Notes: generated by a model not told the origin, from the sequence alone. A stretch of 64,000 nt of DNA from Bacteroidota bacterium (GCA_027624855.1 JAQBTQ010000013.1:1-64000), one strand, 5' to 3'; shown: positions 1-9,924, counted from the first letter of the stretch. Numbers and translations: made by a program.

Positions 1-1
1 T

Positions 2-151
2 GAGGCTGCCGTTGAGGAAGCACCTGCTGCTGAGGCTGCCGTTGAGGAAGCACCTGCTGCTGAGGCTGCAGCAGAGGAGGCCCCTGCTGCTGAGGCTGCC
101 GATGAGGAAGCCCCTGCTGCTGAGGCTGCAGCAGAGGAGGCCCCTGCGGAT
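2..151 (+). repeat. Five tandem 30-bp coding repeats
   Basis: Five in-frame 30-bp units with starts at 2, 32, 62, 92 and 122. The first two are identical over their length, and the others differ at one or a few codons (Val to Ala or Asp). They encode EAA(V/A/D)EEAPAA. Near-identity at DNA level suggests recent slippage expansion. The array may begin upstream of the window. Confidence 0.9.
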
Positions 152-184
152 GATGAAGCAGACGAAGAAGAGAAGAAGGACTGA
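2..184 (+). CDS. rplQ: C-terminal tail of ribosomal protein L17 (partial)
   Basis: Only the last 60 codons are in the window, ending at TGA 182-184. They encode five tandem 10-residue units of the type EAAVEEAPAA (units begin at 2, 32, 62, 92 and 122), followed by an acidic end DEADEEEKKD. The folded part of the protein lies upstream, so the identity is inferred: in Flavobacteria rplQ directly precedes carA and eno, and L17 in this group often carries an Ala/Glu/Pro-rich C-terminal extension. The tail is very acidic, unusual for a ribosomal protein, and is presumably a disordered solvent-exposed extension. Another protein with a low-complexity tail cannot be excluded from the sequence here. 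Confidence 0.6.
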   Translation, partial: EAAVEEAPAAEAAVEEAPAAEAAAEEAPAAEAADEEAPAAEAAAEEAPADDEADEEEKKD

Positions 185-208
185 ATTAAGTTCCATTAAT
201 CGAATAGC

Positions 209-239
209 AAACGGGAGGGAATACCTCCCGTTTTCTTTT
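209..239 (+). terminator. Rho-independent terminator after rplQ
   Basis: Inverted repeat with left arm 209-218 (core acgggagg) and right arm 224-233, a 5-nt GAATA loop, followed by a T-rich run (ttttctttt). It lies 25 bp after the rplQ stop and separates the ribosomal operon from carA. Confidence 0.9.
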
Positions 240-307
240 CCATACATTTTCGAAAGTGGTGGAAAAATCCATGAAGGTATTTTGGGTGTCTACTGATTTG
301 AAGAATC

Positions 308-315
308 TATCTTTG
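308..315 (+). promoter_or_regulatory. carA -7 box (TATCTTTG), 4 nt before the start codon
   Basis: TATCTTTG matches the Bacteroidota -7 consensus TAnnTTTG and ends 4 nt before the carA ATG, so transcription should begin at or next to the ATG (leaderless). A TTTG at 281-284 lies 23 bp upstream, slightly far for a -33 element. Confidence 0.6.
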
Positions 316-319
316 CACC

Positions 320-1450
320 ATGGTAGCGAAAAAAGACTCACGGGTTCCGGCTGTTTTGATATTGGCTGACGGGACGAAGTTTCAAGGCAAATCTGCAGGT
401 GCAATTGGGGTGACGACGGGTGAGATTGCTTTCAATACGGGGATGTATGGTTACCAAGAAATTTTCACTGATCCCAGCTATCACAGACAAATCCTCGTCA
501 TGGCGACTTCGCACATAGGCAACTATGGGGTCCACGTGGAGGAGGTGGAATCGAATCGCGTCCAGATAGCCGGCGTAGTCACCAAGAATTTTTCCTCAAT
601 AGCGAGTCGTGTTGGCGGAAATGGAACGTTGCAAGATTCCATGGAACGTGATGGGGTGGTTGGAATTTGCGATGTGGACACTCGAGCCTTGGTTCGACAC
701 ATTCGTCAAAAGGGAGCAATGAATGCGATCATTTGCAGTGATGGTACGGATGAAGCGGAATTGGTGCAACGCTTGAAGTCAGTGCCATCCATGGAGGGAT
801 TGGAGTTGAGTAGTGAAGTGACCTGCGATGCTCCATATGTCGTTGAGCCCGATGCCAGCAAAGCCAATGGACTTACCGTTGCCCTTTTGGATTTAGGTGT
901 CAAGAAGAACATCGTTCGTTGCCTTACCGAAAGAGGATGCACTGTGCATGTTTTTCCGATGCAAACGACAGTAGAGGAAATGATGGCAGTTGATCCTGAC
1001 GGCATTATGCTTTCGAATGGCCCTGGAGACCCCGGTGCAATGTCTGACACCGTAGAATTGGTAAAATCATTGGTTGAAACTGAGCGTAGCATTTTTGGAA
1101 TTTGTTTAGGCCATCAGGTGCTGGCCCTGAGTCAAGGACTGAAAACAACCAAAATGTTCAATGGCCACCGAGGCGTGAATCATCCAATCAAAAATTTGCT
1201 CACCGGAAAGGCTGAAATCACCTCTCAAAATCATGGGTTTGTTGTGGACAGGGCTTCACTTGATTCGCATCCAGACGTGGAGCTTACACACGTTCACCTG
1301 AATGACGATACGGTTGCAGGTATTGCGCTCAAAGGTCGACCCGTATTCTCTGTTCAATACCATCCAGAGGCTTCGGCAGGTCCTCATGATAGCCGCTATT
1401 TGTTCGACCAATTTGTTGCGAATATGCAACATGCGGTTGTACCGGCATGA
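320..1450 (+). CDS. carA: Carbamoyl-phosphate synthase small subunit
   Basis: Glutaminase subunit of carbamoyl-phosphate synthase. It releases ammonia from glutamine for CarB in pyrimidine and arginine synthesis (cytoplasm). The 376-aa length is normal. The N-terminal CPSase small-chain domain covers about residues 8-150. The class I glutamine amidotransferase domain covers about 190-370, with nucleophile Cys262 in GICLGHQ and the His348/Glu350 pair in QYHPE. A SNGPGDP loop is also present. carB is not in the window. The start is the only ATG that keeps the N-terminal strand (VLILADGT). It has no Shine-Dalgarno sequence and sits 4 nt after a TAnnTTTG box, suggesting a leaderless message. The preceding gene is closed off by a terminator. 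Confidence 0.97.
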   Translation: MVAKKDSRVPAVLILADGTKFQGKSAGAIGVTTGEIAFNTGMYGYQEIFTDPSYHRQILVMATSHIGNYGVHVEEVESNRVQIAGVVTKNFSSIASRVGGNGTLQDSMERDGVVGICDVDTRALVRHIRQKGAMNAIICSDGTDEAELVQRLKSVPSMEGLELSSEVTCDAPYVVEPDASKANGLTVALLDLGVKKNIVRCLTERGCTVHVFPMQTTVEEMMAVDPDGIMLSNGPGDPGAMSDTVELVKSLVETERSIFGICLGHQVLALSQGLKTTKMFNGHRGVNHPIKNLLTGKAEITSQNHGFVVDRASLDSHPDVELTHVHLNDDTVAGIALKGRPVFSVQYHPEASAGPHDSRYLFDQFVANMQHAVVPA

Positions 1451-1455
1451 TTCAG

Positions 1456-1463
1456 TAACTTCG
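1456..1463 (+). promoter_or_regulatory. Possible eno promoter (TAACTTCG)
   Basis: TAACTTCG resembles TAnnTTTG and has a TTG at 1437-1439, 16 bp upstream. It lies just after the carA stop and 76 nt before the eno ATG. It would let eno be expressed apart from carA. Confidence 0.35.
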
Positions 1464-1476
1464 CGCCGGTTTTTAA

Positions 1477-2817
<1,341 letters not shown>

Positions 2818-2827
2818 CCCCCTTTTT

Positions 2828-4849
2828 TTAGGAGCCTTTTTGAAACTGGACGGGGTTGATTTGTCCCGGCGTTTGCTGGAGCAAGCCATAAATTCGGAAC
2901 TCTGTTCGGTTGTTGAGTTCGTGATTGTATGATGCACAGGGCTCACCAGGAAGGCAGTCATTACGGAGTTCATCAATCCCTTTGCCCACGCTAATCATCT
3001 GCTTCGGCGAAACTCCTGCTTTCAATAAAAACGATTCAATTTCTATGGATCGATTTTTGGAAATGCGCTGATTCGGTTGATCATCGAAATCCCATGAAGA
3101 AGCGTCTTCATGCGAGCGAATTTCGAGGAAAATCTCAGGATTGAGTTTGAGGAAATCAGCCAATTCATACAATACGCTTTCCGAGGATCGCGTGATGCGA
3201 TCTTGGGCCTCCCAATTCAAGCCGGCCAACTCAAATGGCCTTCCACCCATGTATTCTGCAGCGAATTGCTGGTGATTCAGGGTTTGAATTTTCGCTAATT
3301 CGACATTCAGCACAGAATTCATCGTTTCGGTCGTGATGACTGTACGATGGGTCAAATAACCTTTGAGCGCGACTTCCACGCGATATCCTCGATTTTCCGG
3401 TAATTCGAGTTTGAGCGTCCCGTCCAATTCAGTTCGGGTATCCCATGCTGAACCATCCTGCATGTCGATGATTCGGATGGGAACGCGGGAAATGGGCATG
3501 CCCGTTGAATAGTCGTTCACAAAGATTTCACAAACAACTTTATCTGAGGTTTGCTCGACCCGGAACACCTCATCTTTACCTGCTCGATTGGAGCAGATAA
3601 AGGCTTGATTTAAATCTTCTTCAGGCACGAAGCTAAAGTCGTCGGCCATGGTGTTGATCGGGAATCGCAGCCTGACAGGTTTGGTCCATGCATCACCTTG
3701 TCGCCAATGACGTGCCTCTTGTTGAACGGTGGTGTCGACTTCAGTCCAATAGACATCCAATCCCCCCAAGGACGGATGTCCGTCAGATGAAAAGTAGAGT
3801 CTGCCGTTTTTGTCGAACGTTGGAAAGACTTCATCTCCTTCCGTATTCACTTCCGGGCCGAGATTGACAGGTTCTTCCCAAAAGGTTCCATTTCGTTGTG
3901 AGACCCATAAGTCCAAACCCCCTTGCGATTCTGGTGAAGGCAAGTCGGTCGAAAAGTAGAGCCTAGAGCCGTCAGGAGAAAAGGTGGGATGAGCAAAAAC
4001 GAAGCCCTTTTCAACAAACGGGAATGGTCGGGATTCAGCCCAAATGGAGTCATTGACCCGCGTTGATATGAGGAGTTGATAACCGCCATTCATGGGGTCG
4101 CCAAACCAGGCCAAGGTACTTTCGCTTTTTTTGGAATAGGCGATGGATTTGCCATCAGGTGATAAACAGATGATTCCATCATGTTCAGGAAGATTCAATT
4201 CCTTGACGGTTTTGGCTCTCATCACATGCGGATTGTTCGATTTCAAATCCAATGTCCATACCTCGTTCCTTCCCAACCTGGTTTTGTCATCGGATTGTCC
4301 CCATCGAAAGGGTTCAGTCGAAAAATACAGCATGCCATTGCTGATTCCCGGCGCAGAGGCCGTCTCCAAGCCTGGAAATTGCAAGGCGGCGATTTCCCAA
4401 TAACGCTCATCTTCGGACACTTTGAGCTTAAGCATGCACTGGTCCCAGATGCGTTTGGCATATTCTGGAACTTCTTTGGAAGTCACCAATTTCTCTAATA
4501 AATCAGCTGCTTGACCATATTTTCCCTGGTGCATCAAGCACTTGGCCCAATTCATTTGGTCTTCATCATTAAGCGTAGTGCGATAATTTAATTCCTCATA
4601 AGTCCTTTCCGCCGATTCGAAATCGACCATGAGCATTTGGGTTTTGCCCATCATGCGCCAACTCATGGTGTCATTTGGCCACCGATTGATGGCCTCTTCG
4701 AATGCGACAACCGCTTCTTGATATTGGTCGCGTTCGTACATCCTGAGTCCTTTCCAAAATTGACTCGACCCAGTGGATGCAATCAACAGAAAGACCAACA
4801 ACAATGTGTATTGAGCGGAAAAAAATCCAAGTGTCCTTGGTTTATTCAT
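2828..4849 (-). CDS. PorE-like TPR/beta-propeller/OmpA protein
   Basis: Exported 673-aa protein with domain order signal peptide (1-32), TPR-like helices (about 33-150), WD40-like PD40 propeller repeats with SPDG motifs (about 165-420), a carboxypeptidase-regulatory-like beta-sandwich (about 430-515), and a C-terminal OmpA-like domain (about 560-665, with N-x-x-I-S-x-x-R). This is the architecture of PorE, a periplasmic T9SS component that anchors the machine to peptidoglycan. Whether this paralogue serves T9SS is inferred. The ATG at 4849 is preferred over a TTG three codons upstream. The gene is last in a minus-strand run with rmuC, the GWxTD gene and rlmB, 88 bp after rlmB. The OmpA signature aspartate region reads HEDASSWD rather than the classic TD, so ligand binding may be altered. 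Confidence 0.8.
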   Translation of the reverse strand: MNKPRTLGFFSAQYTLLLVFLLIASTGSSQFWKGLRMYERDQYQEAVVAFEEAINRWPNDTMSWRMMGKTQMLMVDFESAERTYEELNYRTTLNDEDQMNWAKCLMHQGKYGQAADLLEKLVTSKEVPEYAKRIWDQCMLKLKVSEDERYWEIAALQFPGLETASAPGISNGMLYFSTEPFRWGQSDDKTRLGRNEVWTLDLKSNNPHVMRAKTVKELNLPEHDGIICLSPDGKSIAYSKKSESTLAWFGDPMNGGYQLLISTRVNDSIWAESRPFPFVEKGFVFAHPTFSPDGSRLYFSTDLPSPESQGGLDLWVSQRNGTFWEEPVNLGPEVNTEGDEVFPTFDKNGRLYFSSDGHPSLGGLDVYWTEVDTTVQQEARHWRQGDAWTKPVRLRFPINTMADDFSFVPEEDLNQAFICSNRAGKDEVFRVEQTSDKVVCEIFVNDYSTGMPISRVPIRIIDMQDGSAWDTRTELDGTLKLELPENRGYRVEVALKGYLTHRTVITTETMNSVLNVELAKIQTLNHQQFAAEYMGGRPFELAGLNWEAQDRITRSSESVLYELADFLKLNPEIFLEIRSHEDASSWDFDDQPNQRISKNRSIEIESFLLKAGVSPKQMISVGKGIDELRNDCLPGEPCASYNHELNNRTEFRIYGLLQQTPGQINPVQFQKGS

Positions 4850-4937
4850 GAGAATCAAAGCTTAATTAGAAGCACGATGAAGCACACTTCTTCTAAAGCA
4901 ATGATAACCTACACCAAGAGGGGTTGAGCAGGGTGTT

Positions 4938-5786
4938 TCAATTGTCTTTCCACAATGAAAGGTGGGATAATGCGATGCCTGCAGCCACTGAAACGTTCAA
5001 GCTTCCAATTTTTCCGGTCATCGGCAATCGCAGCTGCAGCGGGCATTCCCGCATGATTTGCTCTGAAATTCCAGAGCCTTCATCACCCATGACCAAGCAC
5101 ACAGGACCATCTAAAGAGCGTTCATGAATCGATTTTTCGGCTTTTTCATTGAGAGCGATTGAGGTGATGCCATTGTTCGATAGATCCTTTAATGCGATGG
5201 AGAGGTCTGGAACCCGGCAAACGGGGATACGCAGCAATGCACCTGATGAGGATTTGATGGCGTCCTCTTGGATCGGTGCAACTCCAAATGAAGGGATGAT
5301 AAGCGCTGTGACTCCGAAGCATTCTGCACTTCGGGCGATGGCTCCGATGTTGCGAACATCCGTCACACCATCAAGTGCCACGAGCAATGGCTCCTGTCCC
5401 GCTTCGTATGCACGCGCAATAATTTCGTCCAAAGGCTGATAAGGAATGGGTGATAGAAAGGCGATGATGCCCTGATGATTCTTGACTGTAACGCGGTTCA
5501 GTTTCTCTTTTGGAACGCGTTGAACGGGAATGTTCAAGGATTTGAGTTGCTGCAAAAGTTGCCCAGTTCGTTCCCCTTTTTCATCGCGTTGAATCAAGAC
5601 CCGCTGAAACTCTTTTCCCGATTCAATGGCTTCTTGAATGGGATGCCAACCGAAAATGTAGCTTCCTTTAGGAGGTCTTTTTGGGCCTGTATACCGCTTT
5701 TTGCCACCGTCGGATGAGGCTGGAAATTTGGATGTGGATTTTGAATCCCGTGAAGGTCGCTGAGGCGACGGTAAATCAAATGGCAT
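4938..5786 (-). CDS. rlmB: 23S rRNA 2'-O-ribose methyltransferase, TrmH/SpoU family
   Basis: SPOUT-class methyltransferase predicted to methylate the ribose of G2251 of 23S rRNA. The 282 aa include a basic N-terminal extension (about 40 residues) absent from E. coli RlmB. Then come the SpoU substrate-binding domain (YIFGWHPIQEAI, about 42-115) and the SPOUT catalytic domain (about 135-282) with motif 1 DGVTDVRNIGAIARSAE, motif 2 LVMGDEGSGIS and motif 3 GSLNVSVAAGIALS, which form the knotted SAM site. Start ATG 5786. It follows the GWxTD gene by 37 bp in the same minus-strand transcription unit. Confidence 0.9.
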   Translation of the reverse strand: MPFDLPSPQRPSRDSKSTSKFPASSDGGKKRYTGPKRPPKGSYIFGWHPIQEAIESGKEFQRVLIQRDEKGERTGQLLQQLKSLNIPVQRVPKEKLNRVTVKNHQGIIAFLSPIPYQPLDEIIARAYEAGQEPLLVALDGVTDVRNIGAIARSAECFGVTALIIPSFGVAPIQEDAIKSSSGALLRIPVCRVPDLSIALKDLSNNGITSIALNEKAEKSIHERSLDGPVCLVMGDEGSGISEQIMRECPLQLRLPMTGKIGSLNVSVAAGIALSHLSLWKDN

Positions 5787-5823
5787 GGATGCGTGAGTTC
5801 AGTGGAGCAAAGGTATCGGCAAA

Positions 5824-7089
5824 TCAATCGATTTTGATTCTTCCATTCCTCCAATTCGTGACCATGCGATCCCATGGCGATCTGAATTGTATTGAACGAC
5901 TCAAGACGTAGAAATCCTCATCCCATGGATGTTCCACGTGCAAAAACCGAAAGGTTATGGCATTGGCAGAACCCTCTTCGCCATAAACCCACCATTCGCT
6001 ATCCTTGGATTTTCGGACTTTGTCGGGCACCCCAAAAACGATATGCACCATGCCCCGATCCGTTCGCCAGCCCGGATAGATTCCCGAAAAATATCGGTTC
6101 GCTTCCTCCACACGACCGTAATAGGTTGCAATGAGCGCTGAGGCCTGCGAAGGGTCGCTGGAACAATTCAACCAAAATTCATCCAAAGCGGCTTTGGCAT
6201 CATCGGCGTCCATCATCTGGTCAAATTCAGATCTGGAGGTAATGTATCGGCTCGCCATGATCATATCGCTCAGGTCCCTGACATAGGGATGTTCAGCTGT
6301 GGTACCTTGGAGACGATGCGCAACTCGAATGGAACCGTCATTGGTGGGCTGACCAACAATATTTAGTCCGGGCTGCACGATGTATCCGCTCCAGCCGGTA
6401 TCGTCAGAAATCCATTCCGATCGCAGGATGGGTTGAAGGGTATCCGATTTGTCCTGGGTTTGGGTGAATGGGGGAGAAGGTAAAGAGCGAGGTATTTCAA
6501 CACTTGCGTGTTGCCAGGTCATGTTGGCATCGGTAATGAAATAAACCGTATCGCCCACATGTGCGAACTGGTTATAAACCGGCCAGCCATCACTGTGAAA
6601 TGGTGTTCGTGGTTTTCCTGGTTGTGGCAACGGCACCGACCATTCCGCACTCGTGTTCCGATTCAAATCGCTCAGTTTTACCTCGATTAAATTGGTTCCT
6701 TGATTCCAATCAGCTGCAAATTCCGCCAATGAGCTTCGCCAATGAATCCGAGACCATTTAGGAGCATAATCCGATAAGGTATCGCTCCAATTCACTTCAA
6801 AAGTTCCAGCTTGGATGGATAGGTTGGCGGTGAATGGAGCTTGTGGGGATTCCCTGAGGTACAGGCATTCTTTTCGGTTCCATTCCAAGTAGACATCGAC
6901 GGAATCAATGCCCGCTGGGAGTACACTGCACTGAGGATGCAATATCTGTGCTTCAAAATCATAGGGGCGCTGGGCGGATTTGTTGAGCACATTGGTGGTC
7001 GAAGAGCAACCACTCCCGAGCATCATCAGCGCCCCGAGCCAAACGGACAATCCGAAAGGAAGAATCGAATGAAACTCAATTTTGTGCAT
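5824..7089 (-). CDS. GWxTD-domain lipoprotein
   Basis: A 421-aa predicted lipoprotein. The signal peptide ends in lipobox LGSGC at about residues 26-30. The C-terminal GWxTD domain is named for its motif, seen here as GWRTD in YPGWRTDRG, followed by VHIVFG and YGEEGSANAITFRF. The family is common in Bacteroidota and its molecular role is unknown. The ATG at 7089 is chosen because it places the lipobox at a normal distance. An in-frame ATG at 7140 would add 17 residues and overlap rmuC by 65 bp. With the chosen start the gene overlaps the rmuC stop by 14 bp, so it is translationally coupled to rmuC and precedes rlmB. Confidence 0.8.
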   Translation of the reverse strand: MHKIEFHSILPFGLSVWLGALMMLGSGCSSTTNVLNKSAQRPYDFEAQILHPQCSVLPAGIDSVDVYLEWNRKECLYLRESPQAPFTANLSIQAGTFEVNWSDTLSDYAPKWSRIHWRSSLAEFAADWNQGTNLIEVKLSDLNRNTSAEWSVPLPQPGKPRTPFHSDGWPVYNQFAHVGDTVYFITDANMTWQHASVEIPRSLPSPPFTQTQDKSDTLQPILRSEWISDDTGWSGYIVQPGLNIVGQPTNDGSIRVAHRLQGTTAEHPYVRDLSDMIMASRYITSRSEFDQMMDADDAKAALDEFWLNCSSDPSQASALIATYYGRVEEANRYFSGIYPGWRTDRGMVHIVFGVPDKVRKSKDSEWWVYGEEGSANAITFRFLHVEHPWDEDFYVLSRSIQFRSPWDRMVTNWRNGRIKID

Positions 7090-8431
7090 GATCCGTTTCA
7101 CGGGATTGAATTTCTGGAGTCGATTCGGAGAGGAATTCATCTGGAATTTTTGATTTCACGTGAATTCCAAGTTCTCTCATTTGCTCAGCTTGGTACAGAG
7201 CGCCTTGTCGTCCTTGCAGCTTGGTCAAGGCATCATCATAGGAGGACTGAGCTTGCGTCAATCGGGCTTTGATTTTCGAAAACTCCTCCAAGAATGAATG
7301 GATTTGATGGTACAGTTTACCTCCGCGTTCGACGATGTTTTGGATGTTGGCTTTTTGTTCCTCTTGTTTCCATACATAACTGATGGTTCGCAGGGTCGCG
7401 ATCAGGGTGCTGGTTGAAACGAGCAATACATTTTGTCGCAAGGCCTCTTCTTGTAATTCCAATAAATGTTGACCAAGCGCTACCCATGAAGCTTCAATGG
7501 GCATGAACATCAACGTGTAATCCGTACTCTTGCCGTACAGTTCAGCGTAATTCTTGGTTCCGAGGCTTTTGATGTGGGCACTGACACTTTGTGCATGCAG
7601 TTTTCGCTCTCGTTCCAATTCTGCTGCATCCTCGCATTGGGTCATGCGTTCGTAGGCGGTTAAGCTCACTTTGCTATCGACAATCAGGACTTTTTCATCA
7701 GGCAATTTGATTAGAAAGTCTGGACGGAAAAGTTTGCCAGATTCATCTCGCTTTGAAGATTGTTTTGAGAAGTGGATTCCTTCGATGAGCCCCACTTGTT
7801 CCAAAATCCGCTCCAATTGATACTCCCCCCAGTCACCTTGGACCTTGCTTTCACCCTTTAGGGCATTGGTTAGGTGTTTGGCCTCTGTTTGTAGGTTCTG
7901 ATTTAGTGCGAATAGCTTTTCCAATTCTTTGTCGAGCTGTCCCAATTGTTCACGTTCATCCCCATAGAACTTGTTCATCTGGTTTTGGAGCTCGACAAAC
8001 TTCTCTTGAATGGGTTTGACAACTGCAGAAAGCGTTTCTTTGCCCCCTTCGGCCAGTTGCTTTTGATGGCGCTCCGCGTTTTCTTCCAGGATGTTGCGAG
8101 CGAGCAAATCAAACTCGCGTTTCATTTCTTGCCTTCTCCTTTCTGCTTCTTGCGAAAAATCTTCGTATTTCTGCTCTGCGCGACCTCTGGCCTCGATGGC
8201 TGATTGTAAATCATGTCTGAGTCCTTTGACTTCTTCTCTTGTGCGATCCAATTCTGATTGCAACTGATCACGATCAAAGGCAAGCCGATTCAGCTCATCA
8301 GGATTATCTCTTCCAACCGAGCTTTTCTTGCTCATTTGCCTGGCCAAAACGACCATTCCCACTGCCATCAAGGCTAGAATTAAAAACAAGATGGTGATAA
8401 GTTGTGCGGAATCCATGCCTTGAATATACAT
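7076..8431 (-). CDS. rmuC: DNA recombination protein RmuC
   Basis: A 451-aa RmuC-family protein, linked in E. coli to limiting inversions between short repeats. It has an N-terminal membrane segment (about residues 10-28), a long coiled coil (about 38-190, rich in Glu/Arg/Gln heptads), and a PD-(D/E)XK-like RmuC domain (about 195-390) with RPDFLIKLPDEKVLIVDSKVSL, which holds the D-x(n)-D-S-K nuclease-like signature. ATG 8431 is used. A second in-frame ATG lies 15 bp downstream (8416) and is equally possible. It is first in the rmuC-GWxTD-rlmB-PorE-like run. Confidence 0.92.
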   Translation of the reverse strand: MYIQGMDSAQLITILFLILALMAVGMVVLARQMSKKSSVGRDNPDELNRLAFDRDQLQSELDRTREEVKGLRHDLQSAIEARGRAEQKYEDFSQEAERRRQEMKREFDLLARNILEENAERHQKQLAEGGKETLSAVVKPIQEKFVELQNQMNKFYGDEREQLGQLDKELEKLFALNQNLQTEAKHLTNALKGESKVQGDWGEYQLERILEQVGLIEGIHFSKQSSKRDESGKLFRPDFLIKLPDEKVLIVDSKVSLTAYERMTQCEDAAELERERKLHAQSVSAHIKSLGTKNYAELYGKSTDYTLMFMPIEASWVALGQHLLELQEEALRQNVLLVSTSTLIATLRTISYVWKQEEQKANIQNIVERGGKLYHQIHSFLEEFSKIKARLTQAQSSYDDALTKLQGRQGALYQAEQMRELGIHVKSKIPDEFLSESTPEIQSRETDHAQN

Positions 8432-8492
8432 CTAAACGCAACCTTCGCGTTGTATCCTTCGTAGGATGAACAGAACTTTTAACAACCGAACG

Positions 8493-8609
8493 ATGAAACG
8501 GTTTTTTCAATACGCAATCGGCTTGATTTTAGCCGCCTCTTTGTTGGCGTCATGCGCAACAAGCTATTCTGCTTGTGCAGCATATGCCGAAGTTGAGGTC
8601 TGCGAGTAA
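8493..8609 (+). CDS. Tiny lipoprotein (38 aa)
   Basis: A 38-aa reading frame with a textbook lipoprotein signal: MKRFFQ, hydrophobic AIGLILAASLLAS, then Cys at residue 20 in the lipobox LLASC. The remaining 18 residues contain two more cysteines and end in EVEVCE. It lies in the otherwise empty gap between divergent rmuC and the OsmC stop, on the strand opposite to both. Its stop (8607-8609) is 2 bp from the end of the OsmC gene. Short Cys-containing lipoproteins of this kind occur in Flavobacteria, but I do not know a function. The call rests on the signal peptide and the fit to the gap. Confidence 0.65.
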   Translation: MKRFFQYAIGLILAASLLASCATSYSACAAYAEVEVCE

Positions 8610-8611
8610 CC

Positions 8612-9031
8612 TCAAGTCCAGTAGAAATTGACAATTTCTTCTGTGTCCGGATGCAACGAGCGCGCTACCGGACACGCTCTTGTTGTGCGTTCTAATATTT
8701 TCTTTTGTTGGTCGGTAGCCTCTGGCATGTGAATGGTCAGATCGATTTCGATTCGTTGGATGCGTCTCGGATTTGTCCCCATTGTTTTCCATATGTCTGC
8801 GGCCATTTTTGAGGGTTCAAGGTCCATGTCTCTGGCTTTTATTGCCAAGATGGTCATGACGCAACTGCCCAAAGCAGAGCTGACCAAATCCGTTGGAGAA
8901 AATGATTCGCCTTTACCGTGGTTGTCCACAGGCGCATCGGTCAAGACTGTCGTTCCGGATTTTTGGTGGGTCATGGTCGTGCGCAATTCACCATTGTAGG
9001 TCAAAGTATAATCAGCAGGTCGATCATTCAT
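8612..9031 (-). CDS. OsmC/Ohr-family peroxiredoxin-like protein
   Basis: A 139-aa OsmC-family protein, thiol-dependent enzymes that reduce organic hydroperoxides. The two conserved redox cysteines are present: Cys57 in SALGSCVMT and Cys120 in RACPVARSL. The Ohr/OsmC helix signature PTDLVSSALGSC is intact. Start ATG 9031 gives the normal length. An in-frame ATG at 9082 would add 17 residues without family similarity. The gene stands alone, divergent from the barrel-protein gene at 9105. Confidence 0.9.
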   Translation of the reverse strand: MNDRPADYTLTYNGELRTTMTHQKSGTTVLTDAPVDNHGKGESFSPTDLVSSALGSCVMTILAIKARDMDLEPSKMAADIWKTMGTNPRRIQRIEIDLTIHMPEATDQQKKILERTTRACPVARSLHPDTEEIVNFYWT

Positions 9032-9092
9032 TCGAGGTGCGTTTGGGTTCTTAACAGTTGCAAAGGTGCATCGAAGATCCAATCTTCCACGC

Positions 9093-9100
9093 TAAATTTG
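9093..9100 (+). promoter_or_regulatory. -7 box TAAATTTG, 4 nt before the ATG at 9105
   Basis: Exact match to TAnnTTTG, ending 4 nt before the start codon. This is the same geometry as carA, Nif3, lpxK and the gene at 34005. No good -33 TTG was found at 18-20 bp. Confidence 0.55.
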
Positions 9101-9104
9101 AATC

Positions 9105-9911
9105 ATGTTTGGGTCCCAACTCATTCCAAAGCTCCGAAACCTCGTCCTTTTACTCGTCCTATTCATGGCAGCGAGTGGTTGGCTTGTGGTGAACGCTCAA
9201 CAAAATCCATCCAATGCACTTTCGCCTTACAGCGATGGCAAACCAAATTTGGCAGTCACAGATGAGTTGCAAGTTGGGGCGATTTTTCACACACAGGGAT
9301 TGGGCGTAACTTTTCGACGAGGGAACTACGTTAATCCACTCGAAATCAAACAATTTGGTGCGGATCTAGCATACTTTAAGCACCCAAAGGAAATCCGAAC
9401 TTCGAATCCCATTTATGAGAATGGCAGGCCATACGTGTATGGCAAGCAGAATACGCTGCAAATGCTTCGCCTTTGGTTCGGAAAGCAATCGGTTTTGGCA
9501 TTGAAATCCAGGAAAAATGGGGTGCGATACGGTGCTTTTTGGAAGGTAGGATGCTCTGCAGGGATTTTGAAACCGGTATACCTCGAAATTGGATATCCGG
9601 ACATCCCCTACGACTATGTGGCCACCGAACGCTATGATCCAGACCTGCACTTTTCTGATAACATATATGGCATGGCCGCATGGAGCAATGGCCTGGACGA
9701 GTTAAAGGTTGTTCCTGGTTTTCATGCCAGCTACGCGCTTGATTTTGAATATGGAACAGAACGCTATGTTCCCAAAACGCTGTCGACCGGGGTTTCATTT
9801 GATGGGTTTTTGGTAGCGCCAGAAATTTTTGCGGATAAGTTTGAACAGAACAATCGGTTCTTTGTCACATTGTTTGCCACCTTTGAAGTTGGAAGAAACT
9901 GGAGAGATTAA
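9105..9911 (+). CDS. Predicted outer-membrane beta-barrel protein
   Basis: A 268-aa protein with a cleavable signal peptide (hydrophobic stretch about residues 12-30, ending VNAQQ), followed by alternating polar/hydrophobic strands such as [19 protein letters not shown] and aromatic girdle residues. Motifs [17 protein letters not shown] and [11 protein letters not shown] recall an uncharacterised barrel family I associate with Bacteroidota genomes, from memory and not checked by search. It is followed by lipA with 13 bp between stop and ATG, so the two are probably cotranscribed. No function is known to me. Confidence 0.7.
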   Translation: MFGSQLIPKLRNLVLLLVLFMAASGWLVVNAQQNPSNALSPYSDGKPNLAVTDELQVGAIFHTQGLGVTFRRGNYVNPLEIKQFGADLAYFKHPKEIRTSNPIYENGRPYVYGKQNTLQMLRLWFGKQSVLALKSRKNGVRYGAFWKVGCSAGILKPVYLEIGYPDIPYDYVATERYDPDLHFSDNIYGMAAWSNGLDELKVVPGFHASYALDFEYGTERYVPKTLSTGVSFDGFLVAPEIFADKFEQNNRFFVTLFATFEVGRNWRD

Positions 9912-9924
9912 TCTGGAAACAGCC

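Noticed and set aside
2-151. Regular 30-bp repeats that might suggest a CRISPR array
   Set aside because: No spacers; the units are contiguous, in frame and encode an Ala/Glu tail.
9376-9798. Minus-strand frames opposite the barrel-protein gene
   Set aside because: Cys/His/Pro-rich random-looking products; the plus strand has signal peptide and barrel strands.
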